Origin: Ascidia mentula | Lineage: Eukaryota; Chordata; Ascidiacea; Phlebobranchia; Ascidiidae | Length of the DNA stretch: 64,000 nt | Direction of reading: 5' to 3' | Assembly (NCBI GenBank): GCA_947561715.1 | Contig: OX387197.1 | Coordinates: forward strand, 8,367,001 to 8,431,000 | Shown: positions 1-10,200 of the stretch, one piece after another | How the letters are laid out: every line of letters starts with the position of its first letter | Position numbering within the stretch: position 1 is the first letter of the stretch | Translations under genes and position numbers: made by a program | The notes under the pieces: model-generated | Seen by the model: the letters and a program-made list of their open reading frames with translations, nothing else | Database searches by the model: none | What the model was told of the DNA's origin: nothing

Positions 1-708
1 TTTGCGCTTTGGCGTAATCTTTTTTTTCGGAAACAATAACAACTGTGTTGTACTGCATTCAAGAAACGCAATTCCATAATTAAATTTTCTCTTTTGCTCG
101 TAATTGTTTTTTTTATTTTCGCCCGCAGACTAACCATGGTCTCTTGTGCGGAACGCGTCCTCGTTTTGGCTTTTTTCAAGCGCACTTTCACAAAGAGGAT
201 TTTTGCTTCGTAAACAGCACAGCGCAAGAAAGTTATACTGCAACATATTTGGATGGAAAGTTTGTTTATATTAAATTTTAACCATTGTAGGGTTTATAAT
301 TACTGCTTTTAAAGTTGGGCTCTGTGGTTGATGCAACCAGTTTGTTTAGAAAGTTTTATAATACAAGGCAATATTTTTGTGGCTGAATCAAAATACGACG
401 GGCGTTGGCATGGAAAGCGTAGTAAGTGAAAATATTTTTAGCGACGTCTGCTCACGTTTGAGGTTTTCTACAAACAATCGCACTCTACCATTCAACATGA
501 TAGCACGGTGTTTTACGATATTTTGCTATCAAACAAATACTGGATGTGAGAATCGTCTAAAACCAATGTAATTTCGGACAATTTTGTTACGTTTAACTCC
601 TAACCAGGTATTGTTTCATCGCAGCCAATATCATCAAAGCAATTGTATAAAGTATATATATTTTCCAGCGCAAGTGGTTTTTTATGGTACTTATATAAAT
701 TGTCCATC
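1..708. other. Upstream region of NLR copy 1
   Basis: This stretch precedes the first coding exon of NLR copy 1 and probably contains its promoter and 5' untranslated sequence. It is almost base-for-base repeated at about 16,036-16,739 in front of copy 3, and a part around 470-520 is recognisable in front of copies 2 and 4. A TATA-like run and a splice-acceptor-like pyrimidine-AG stretch lie at about 650-667, shortly before the start codon; the acceptor could serve an untranslated exon or spliced-leader trans-splicing, which is inference. A 64-codon open frame at 377-571 has no recognisable similarity and I do not call it a gene. Confidence 0.5.
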
Positions 709-3700
709 ATGGATTATGATCATTCCACGGGCGAGGAAGTGCAAGCAGAGGCTCAACAACAAGACACGCCCATTATTCAGACAAATGTATATGTGAGTGT
801 TTCGCAAGTGTGATACACACGTTTTTTGCTACAAATTGTTGTTCAGTAACTTACTATATCAGACATTCTTCTTAAAATATCAAAAAATCATTAGCAATGA
901 ATACAATATCGCAGACTGGAGACGTTATTCACATACACCAGCACCTCCAAACCTCACAGTCCAACACGGGTCAACCAAACGTTGAAGAAAATGGTTCGTT
1001 ACAGTCGTTAGTCTGCGCCGTTTCCGTTTTATCAATGCATACATGAATGCTAAAATGAAAACACATTGTCAACATTTCCTACTTTGTAAATTACGGTTTT
1101 AATTTGTCTTATATTTTGTAGGCTTACTTAAAAACGTTTTATCCCTTACAGAATTTCTTTCCTCCTTTCGGGCAAAACTAAGAAACGAAAATCGGAAGAT
1201 GGTGGACGCAAGGGAAATAGGATACATTCCTCTAGACATCATAGCTAACGGTAGCCAAGATTCTGGTCTCAATGGAAACTTTTCCCAAGTGAATGTGGAT
1301 AAAAAACCTCAAAACATTGACATAGGTGACTTGTTTGTGAGTGCAAAGGCTCACGTCACAAACATGAAGGATCGTCCTCGTAATCAGGAAGCACAAACTC
1401 AGTTTATTGAAAAGTACTCGAACCTCGTAGGTGTCACAGGAGATGCTGGCATTGGTAAATCGACTGCGGCCCTTCAGTATTTAAACCGAACACAAGAGGA
1501 TGATCAATCGTTCGCATTTTACGTGTCCCTCAAGGACTTCGTCAGTTTCAGTACGAATATTAGCGTCCTGAAGTTTCTTCTGCAGTCAACAAGTAACATC
1601 GACATAGGAAATCAGTCAGAAGAGGAAATGAGGGTTTTGTTGAATCATCTTAACCGTTGCGAAAAGGTGCACGTGATACTGGACAGTCTTGAAGAGGCAA
1701 GAATAGATAATTTGGAAGATTTCGGAGGTGTTATGGGCATACATGAAGAGGGAAGTCCTGTTGACATCATGAAGAACATTTTGGCTGGAAACATACTCGT
1801 CAGATCGAGAAAAGTTATTTTCTCAAGGCCGACCACTTATAACCGTCTCGGCAACAAAACAAAGCCCAAGTTTACCGTTAAAATAACAGGGCTTGGAGTA
1901 GAATCACAAAAGCTACTTTGTGGGAATATAGTACAGAAATGTATAGAAAGGGAAGAGTGCAGTGAGGAAAGGGGCACGCAGGTCATTGCCAGGTACTCCA
2001 GTAGCTCCAAGCTGTCTTTCATTCCAGTGTTCGCTGAACCAGTTGTTCAATATCTGTTGACAAATGACGTCGAATGTCAATCTTCATCCGGGCTTTATCT
2101 GTTTCTTCTTGAAGACTGCTGGAAACGGGATCGAAGTGACAATCTGTCAGACCAACTTCAGGAACTGTGCAGATTGGCATTCAACTGTATGTGGAACAAA
2201 AGAGCTCGGTTTCAAACCACAAAGTTCTGTACCATCAGCGACCGCATGAAGCGATTCATCCGTTGGAACGATCTGAACAAAACTGGAAGTTTTACCCACA
2301 TAACGTGGAGAGATTTTTTTGCTTCTGTTTACCTGATGGGCCAAGGCTTAGAAGAAGATTTTGCCAACATTTTAGTAAAGATCATAGACAGCGAGTGGCG
2401 ATGGGTTCCAAAGTTTATATATGGAATATCATCATCCCTGGACAGACTACATGATATGGAACTCACATCACCCTCAAGCCAAGGCCGAAAAGAGAGATTG
2501 CATGAACTAGTTGAAAAATTAACAATCGACCTCCATCATGTAGAAAGCGGAAACCCAGTCAGTTTACAAAGCTTCTGGGATGAGAATTACACGAAGTTTA
2601 GCAGACGAAAGGACGACCGACTTTTATCCAAGATCTGTAATATCGCCCTTGAGGCTCAAAGTGATGTTTTGAACAGGTCTGTTGCGCTTCGTCTCCCGAA
2701 AGAAATTCTTCTCGCTGGAGAAATTCTCCCAGGTGATGTGGCTGGTCTTTGCCAAATACTTACAGCTCGTGAGGGCGAACCAATCCGGTTCAATGTGGGT
2801 GATTTTACTGAGCCTGCTACATTTTATGGAGACGCCTTGGAAACATTTCTCACCGAAGTTTCTCCGCATAAGGTACGACAGTATGCTGCTATGCCAGGAA
2901 AATGTGTATAATCATGATGAGTCCAACAATGAGTTTGTGTCAAGAGTAACAATACCATAACATATCTTACCGAGTAATATTCGACCTTCTTAGATTAAAA
3001 ACCTGCACGTCAAAAACGTAAAGCTGCACATTCAACATGATATCACTGTGCAAAAAATTGCCGAAAATTTGGAAAGCATCGATGAACTACTGCTTCGAAA
3101 CTGTGAGGATTTGTCGGCGTATGATCTGGACTTGTTTGTGAGAGGAATGAGAAACAGACTTTTCCCTGTAAGTACATGTGACGAGCCTTGGAACACGCAA
3201 GTTTTTTAAACAAAAAATCCTTAAACCTTTTAATAATGCAATGCTTGAATTTCGTGACACAGATCGGATAACACCTTTAGTTTCCCAAGCAGTTGCTTGG
3301 CTATATGTGTTCTGTTGTGTTTCTTCTCCGGCAGTTCGTACCTAGTTGGGTAACTAAACGGATCCATGCCAATTGCAAGTCATCACAAAGTGGAATAGTC
3401 CCTTTCTGGTTAGTTAGCCGGCAAGACTGTCGCCAATCATCAGCTACACTGAGACCTGATCGGTCAAAACAGAGTGCACGACTGTTCGTATCATATTTTT
3501 CTTCACCAAATGTTTGTTTGAACATGCAAACATGTAATAAGCATCAAACGACTCACACCGCCAATTTTTTTTTATGTGCAAAGGCAATACTAAAATATTA
3601 AATACACCCCATTGCTCCTCAGATGCATTTGCTCGACTTGTCGAACACTCAGCTGGATGGTCCCTGCATGGACATTATCACCTCCAACGTCGACATGTAC

Positions 3701-4912
3701 GAAAGATTGGAGCTGATTAGATGTAACATCACCGCAGAACATGTTGCACCACTTTCCGACAAAATTTTGCAACGCAACAGTCCGGTATTATATTTGTCTG
3801 GTATGCGTGATACATGGCAAGTTAGGAATTACCCCAATTTGTTTATTTAGTTGAAGTGGCTTCAGCTGGATGAAAATAATATTGGATGTGAGGGAGCAAC
3901 TGAATTGTCAAGATGTCTTTCTATGATTATTCAACTTGCCGTGGCCGATTGTAACATCTATACCCGAGGATTACGCCATCTTGCCAGTGCTGCCGCCAAC
4001 CTGGATCAACCGGTAGTCATCACATTACGAATTATGAAACCAAAAAGATTGGTTAAAATTGTGTGGTGTGGTGTGGTGTGGTGTGGTGTGGTGTGGTGTG
4101 GTGTGGTGTGGTGTGGTGTGGTGTGGTGTGGTGTGGTGTGGTGTGGTGTGGTGTGGTGTGGTGTGGTGTGGTGTGGTGTGGTGTGGTGTGGTGTGGTGTG
4201 GTAACCAAACTGCGTCGCTACTTTTATATTAATACAAGTAATCAATGTTACAAAAAATTCCAGAACGTAAACACTTATTTTTCTTCTCAGATGGAGTCAT
4301 TACGTCTGGATCGCAATAAATTCGGTGATGAGGGAGCCGAAATTTTGTCAAGTGGTGTCAGTGGAGTCGAAATTCTTTCGATCAGCGAATGCGGAATAGA
4401 AAATGGTGAAAGTTTGTTCAACTCAATTCGATCACTTTCTAAACCCGTAAGTCAAATGAAAAATAATTACATGCAACTGAAATGTAAACGTTCAACGAAG
4501 TTTTCAATCTTAGATGAATAAATTAAACCTCAGCGGCAACAAACTTGGACAATCCGGTGGTGAGTTGGCAAAATGTGTTCACAACATCCGGGGTCTCTAC
4601 ATTAACCGCTGTAGCATCGGAAAAAGAGGAATGGACAATCTTGCGGACAGCGTATTCGAACTGGACCATCCTGTGAGTTGGACGTCAGCAGTCGTAACGA
4701 AAAAGGGCATGTTTATATTATATATTAGTACCATACATTGCAGGTTTTAAAAGTTTGACGTTTGAATGTTAACTTGGTGGTGAAATTGTTAGGTTGGATT
4801 CCTGGATTTCGGAGGCAATTTTGATGAAGGAGAAGATGACTATTTTATTGCAAGGCTCTTACGTTGTAATGGAATCATTGAAGACGGCAAATTTCGTGCT
4901 AGTGACTGTTAA
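709..4912 (+). CDS. NACHT-LRR (NLR-like) protein, copy 1 (type A)
   Basis: Nine exons: 709-792, 915-993, 1152-2872, 2994-3167, 3623-3784, 3851-4012, 4291-4446, 4514-4672, 4793-4912; all phases agree and give about 938 residues. A short N-terminal part of about 140 residues lacks a recognisable death-fold. The large third exon encodes a NACHT NTPase: P-loop GDAGIGKST (about 151-159), Walker B VILDSLEEA (about 229-237) and sensor motif KVIFSRP (about 275-281). Five phase-0 exons of 52-58 codons follow, each with ribonuclease-inhibitor-type leucine-rich repeats, then a short acidic last exon. Family knowledge: NLRs are cytoplasmic sensors that oligomerise through NACHT and sense through LRRs; the ligand here is unknown. 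It is the first of four tandem copies. Confidence 0.87.
4062..4202 (+). repeat. GGTGT pentanucleotide microsatellite, about 28 units
   Basis: A nearly perfect five-base tandem repeat in intron 6 of NLR copy 1, between exons 3851-4012 and 4291-4446. Copy 3 has the same array at about 20,163-20,213 with only about ten units, so it has changed length since the duplication. Both strands stay open through it, which produces artefactual open frames. Confidence 0.95.
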
Positions 4913-4950
4913 GTGTTGATTGCAAATGTGTAAAGGATTTTTTTTATTGA

Positions 4951-5168
4951 GAGTTGCAGATAGGATGTACGCAGGTCTCCTGCAAGGTCTCATCAGTGCA
5001 GCTGTTGACTTTGGCACTGTGCTAGCTTTACACTAGCAGGCACACAGATTTCCACTTTGTGGTACCTTTCGGTCAACGTCGATGCGTTGAGTGCCCAACT
5101 GGGTGCCAAACAACAGAGATGAACCACCGTGGAGGTCAAAACAGTGTGTATACCCTGTCTGCAGCTCT
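4951..5168. mobile_element. Short inverted-repeat element with Penelope-type ends (fossil)
   Basis: The element lies just after the stop codon of NLR copy 1 and is probably in its 3' untranslated region. Its left end and the reverse complement of its right end share a start of the form AGNTGCAGANAGG. Both ends carry degenerate hammerhead-like cores; the left one, on minus, has CTGATGA at 4,996-4,990. The same sequence is at 20,961-21,180 after copy 3 and, with an intact core, inside the element in copy 2 (11,893-12,060). It is missing after copies 2 and 4, so it entered the A lineage before the 16-kb duplication. Assignment to Penelope-like elements is inferred. Confidence 0.55.
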
Positions 5169-7275
5169 AAATGATTAGTATGGCACTTTTTGCACATATT
5201 CCTAATTATATTTCTAAGTTTGAACTTGCAGTTTTTAATTCATATACGCCTATATGCTTCGTGGATTTGTAAATAAGTTTGCTGTCCGAAACAGTAGCTA
5301 TAGGGTACATCGTAAGGGTGTGATAGTTTTAATGCATTTTAATTTGAATGTCTCGTTCTCGAAAATAAAATATTTTGCGTTTGTAAAACGTTTTGTGGCT
5401 GCGCGTTGAACATCACAAATTTTGTTTTTCGAAAGTGGGTTAACATAATAAAGATAAGTAACCACCATTTAGCAACTTCTGTTGTCTTTTTCGTTCATTT
5501 ATAGCTGATGTTCGATGATAAAACCATGCTAATTGTATTTAATTTGAATGAATTCACGGTTGAAAGTTTGCGTTATGGGGCGTTGTGGGTCTCTTCTATT
5601 AGACTTATGTTCAATCAAGACTAGGTAGCAGATTTTTGCGGTTAATCGCAGTAATATAACAGTATCAAATGTATCAACCATTGGCGTACTTAACAAAGGA
5701 CTAAAGGGACCATGCCCTTCCAAATATCTCAGTTTCAGATTCCTTAGGTTTGTTTTTTCGAATGTACAATTTGTCGCTTTATTTGTTTCATGGGGCAATG
5801 TTTTAAACCAAAACGCCACTGATATCAACAACAATATGGTCAGTGTCGCCAGTACTTTGTGCCGAATGAGCTCACGAATAAATAATGTCACATAGCATCC
5901 AGTACAGCATTGCAAAAACAAACAAAGCAAAATGAGTTGAGCTATATGTTGCAAAAATCTATTTTGGTTTCATTAGATAGGATAATTTATTATTACAAGA
6001 TTTTTGGAGGTTTCAAACTCACGAATTGTAGCGAATCAAATTTTCAGAATGACGATATTACTTAATATGGTTCCAAATGAATGTCAAAGCATTGAACAGT
6101 TGGGCCTGGTTAGCCCAGGGTCGCGAGTTCAAACCTCACCGGGAGCTTGATTTTTCAGACCTCGCTCCGACTTGTCGGGAAAAGCGGTTGATCCAGCTTG
6201 GCTACAATGCCTTGGCTGCGAAGCCTCTGAACCATTGACCAGATATATTTTTTTGTTAGATTTGTTAGAAGTACTTCGATACAAATCAGACACTTGTAAC
6301 TTTTGTGTTAAACTGTTAAAAGTCAATGATTAACCCAGCTGCATATAGTCAATTTGTATCGGACCCAAAAGCAAAGCGGAATTGTGTACCATCTTCATTT
6401 TATTGATGTCTAACTACATTTTTTATGATATGATCGATTGATAATAATGTGCTCACAGTAATGCGGCCTTGGCATACAAAAGTATACACATTATCTGTTG
6501 CGTCTGAATACGGTGATGGAAATCCCCAACCAATGTCGTTGAACCTTCTTTACAGAACTATCGCTGACTCCACAGCTTCCTGACAAGTGACGCTTTTTCG
6601 TCTTTGCGGGGCAAAGAAGGGCGAGTAAAATCCCCTCGGCATATTTCCAGCAAGGCAATCCGCTCAAGCGTCAAACATGTTGTTTGCTTTGACGTTCGGG
6701 TTTACTATACAGCGTTGTTCTGTTGGTTTTGTCGATTTAACGTCTTCGCGAGTTTATTCAAGTCGTCAATGTAGTTCAACAAAGATGAAGATTTTCTCGA
6801 CATCCTCAGCTGAGTTTTACATCGTTCAGGGTTTTAAGGCTGGCAAAACGCTTTCTTCTGTATTGCTATTGCAGTACCGTTTCTTTTCGTGTTAGTTACA
6901 TTCTATTAAGCATTACCAGTGAAAGATGAGTGTGTCTGAGCTCTATTATAGAATATAGTAGCCTATATTCGACAGTTTTTCGCAGTTCTAGATCAAGAAT
7001 TGAGTGCAATCTCACAGACTCGTATTAAACTACGCTTTCAAATGAAAAACTGTAATATAGCAGTACAGCTTACTTTTGAGGTTTTCCACAAGCAATCGAA
7101 CTTTTTCATTTGTCATGGTAGCAAGTTTTTTTTTCTATTTACCGAGATATGATGTGAATATTTGGTGAGAAAACGTACACCCAAGTAAATTCGGATAGTT
7201 GTGTTTCGTTTAACTACCAGCCAGATATTATTTCACAAATTCGTAGTCAATTGCATCAAATTGCATCAATTTATC
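5169..7275. other. Spacer between NLR copies 1 and 2
   Basis: No gene is supported here. A polyadenylation signal AATAAA at about 5,364 could end the copy 1 transcript. A minus open frame at 5,529-5,954 (141 codons, one or two hydrophobic stretches) also exists at 21,541-21,942 but is shortened by deletion after copy 2, so it is not called. A SINE lies at 6,100-6,232. From about 6,900 the sequence becomes the upstream region of NLR copy 2, shared with 22,800-23,148. Confidence 0.5.
6100..6232 (+). mobile_element. tRNA-derived SINE, 5' truncated
   Basis: The 133-bp insertion keeps a tRNA-like B box (GTTCAAACCTC) and the family tail seen at 26,648-27,050. It is flanked by the near-perfect ten-base target duplication CATTGA(A/C)CAG at 6,090-6,099 and 6,233-6,242. 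The matching position in the duplicated unit, near 22,105, reads straight through a single CATTGACCA and has no insert. The insertion therefore happened after the 16-kb duplication. Confidence 0.85.
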
Positions 7276-10200
7276 ATGGATGATGGTCGCTCCTCTTGTC
7301 ATTATATGCAAGAAGAGGCTCAACAACAAGGAAAATTCACTTATCAGATACATGTGAGTGCTTTCAAGAGGTTACAAGCATGCTTAGTTGCTAAAAAGGA
7401 CGCGTAGCAATATTCTATATTCTTGTGCAAAAGTGCCTAAAATTAAATTTTAATGAAAACAATATCGCAGATTGGAGACGATATTCACATACACCAGTAC
7501 CACCAAACCTCACAGTCCAACACGGGTCATCCGAAAGTTGAAGAAAATGGTTAGTTACTGTCAATTATCACACACTACTTGTGAATAACGATTGTGATTT
7601 GACTCTTGTATTGTTCTGACTTATTAACACCAAATAAATAGTCCACCCATGCAAAAATTAATCTGTACAGAACTTCTTTCCTCCTTTCTTGCAAAACTAA
7701 GAAACGAAAATCGGAAGATGGTGGACGCGAGGGAAATAGGATACGTTCCTCTAGACATCATAGCTAACGGTAGTCAAATCTCTAGTGGCTATGGCGACTT
7801 TAATCAGGTTGAGGTCGACGAAAAACCTCAAAACATTGACATAGGTGACTTGTTTGTGAGTGCAAAGGCTCACGTCACTAACATGAAGGATCGTCCTCGT
7901 AACCAGGAAACACAAACTAAGTTTATTGAAAAGTACTCGAACCTCGTAGGTGTCACAGGAGATGCTGGCATTGGTAAATCGACTGCGGCCCTTCAGTATT
8001 TAATCCGAACACAAGAAGATGATCAATCGTTCGCATTTTACGTGTCCCTCAAGGACTTTGTTAGTTTCAGTACGAATATTAGCGTCCTGAAGTTTCTCCT
8101 GCAGTCAACAAGTATCGACATAGGAAATCAGTCAGAAGAGGAAATAAGGGTTTTGTTGAATCATCTTAACCGTTGCGAAAAAGTGCACGTGATACTGGAC
8201 AGTCTTGAAGAGGCAAGAATAGATAATTTGGAAGGTTTCGGAGGTGTTATGGGCATACATGAAGAGGGCAGTCCTGTTGACATCATGAAGAACATTTTGG
8301 CTGGAAACATACTCGTCAGATCGAGAAAAGTTATTTTCTCAAGGCCAACCACTTATAACCGTCTCGGCAACAAAACAAAGCCCAAGTTTACCGTTAAAAT
8401 AACAGGGCTTGGAGTAGAATCACAAAAGCTACTTTGTGGGAGTATAGTACAGGAATGTATAGAAAGGGAAGAATGTAGTGAAGAAAGGGGGACACAGGTC
8501 ATTGCCAGGTACTCCAGTAGCTCCAAGCTGTCTTTCATTCCAGTGTTCGCTGAACCAGTTGTTAAATATCTGTTGACAAATGACGTCGAATGCCAATCTT
8601 CATCCGGGCTTTATCTGTTTCTTCTTGAAGACTGCTGGAAACGGGATCGAAGTGACAATTTGTCAGACCAACTTCAGGAACTGTGCAGATTGGCATTCAA
8701 CTGTATGTGGAACAGTAGAGCCCGGTTTCAAACCACAAAGTTCTGTACCATCAGCGACCGCATGAAGCGATTCATCCGTTGGAACGATCTGAACAAAACT
8801 GGAAGTTTTACCCACATAACGTGGAGAGATTTTTTTGCTTCTGTTTACCTGATGGGCCAAGGCTTAGAAGAAGATTTTGCCAACATTTTAGTGAAGATCA
8901 TAGACAGCGAGTGGCGATGGGTTCCAAAGTTTATATATGGAATATCATCATCCCTGGACAGACTACATGATATGGAACTCACATCACCCTCAAGCCAAGG
9001 CCGAAAAGAGAGACTGCATGAACTAGTTGAAAAATTAACAATCGACCTCCATCAAGTAGAAAGCGGAAACCCAGTCAGTTTACAAAGCTTCTGGGATGAG
9101 AATTACACGAAGTTTAGCAGACGAAAGGACGACCGACTTTTATCCAAGATCTGTAATATCGCCCTTGAGGCTCAAAGTGATGTTTTGAACAGGTCTGTTG
9201 CGCTTCGTCTCCCGAAAGAAATTCTACTCGCTGGAGAAATTCTCCCAGGTGACGTGGCTGGTCTTTGCCAAATACTTACAGCTCGTGAGGGCGAACCAAT
9301 CCGGTTCAATGTGGGTGATTTTACTGAGCCTGCTACATTTTATGGAGACGCCTTGGAAACGTTTCTCACCGAAGTTTCTCCGCATAAGGTACGACTCTAT
9401 TTTACTATTCGGTTTCGAACGTTCATCTCGCTGCATAACATTAGATATTGGCAAAAGACAGTAACCTCGTTTATGGGAAGATATTAATAGACTACAAATG
9501 ATAATTTGCAACTATTTTGTATTGTAGTCGTTATAATGTATGGTACAAGTTGATTTCTAACAATGATTTTGTGTCAGGAGATCCTCGGCTGCTCATAAAA
9601 GTGTTAATTCTGACGGTCCAAAATCGATGTCAACATATCTAACAGAGTACTGCTCTATATTCTCAGATCAAAAAGCTGCACGCCAAAAACGTAAAGCTTC
9701 ACGTTCAACATGATATCACTGTGCAAAAAATTGCCGAAAATCTGGAAAGTATCGATGAACTACTGCTTCGAAACTGTGAGGATTTGTCGGCCTATGATCT
9801 GGACTTGTTTGTGAGAGGAATGAGAAACAGACTTTTCCCTGTAAGTACATGTGAACAGTATAACACCGTTATGCATCAGTTCTGAACAAAAAAAATTCTT
9901 TATCGTGAAGTACTGCATTGACTTTTTGCAACGATGTCCGCCAATATTACAAACCAACTCCATAAATGTTACGCATGAGCGACTACATCAGCATTGCGAT
10001 TTTGCCTCGACAAAAAAATAAAATGCCAATATATATGGATTCCTACCTCACACCTACGGTATTATATTCACAGTTATATCAAGCGCAAGGTTACATATGT
10101 TCTTCCAAAAATTCTCAAACGCCTTAATACATGGCCTTCGCCTAAATTAATAGAAGGGTTTTGCAAGATAACATACTGACTGTTCATTAGATGCATTTGC

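Larger units (their letters stand above)
1..7200 (+). repeat. Segmental duplication unit A (copy of 16,036-23,100)
   Basis: The stretch aligns by eye with 16,036-23,100 at very high identity, including introns and intergenic DNA, so it is a recent duplication rather than conserved coding sequence. It carries NLR copy 1 and its downstream spacer. The homology starts at or before the window edge. Differences include a SINE at 6,100-6,232 that only this copy has, a longer GGTGT repeat, and a deletion of roughly 100 bp in intron 3 (after 2,905) relative to copy 3. Confidence 0.9.

Noticed and set aside
377-571. 64-codon open frame upstream of NLR copy 1, repeated at 16,407-16,601
   Set aside because: Its conservation is explained by the recent segmental duplication; there is no domain and no splice support, and it is not open upstream of copies 2 and 4.
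3293-3601. Open frames on both strands inside intron 4 of copy 1, also present in copy 3
   Set aside because: They lie in an intron shared through duplication. The introns of copies 2 and 4 have no equivalent frame.
4006-4521. Long open frames with repeated Val-Trp-Cys-Gly or His-Thr-Pro units
   Set aside because: They are translations of the GGTGT microsatellite, which has no stop in several frames.
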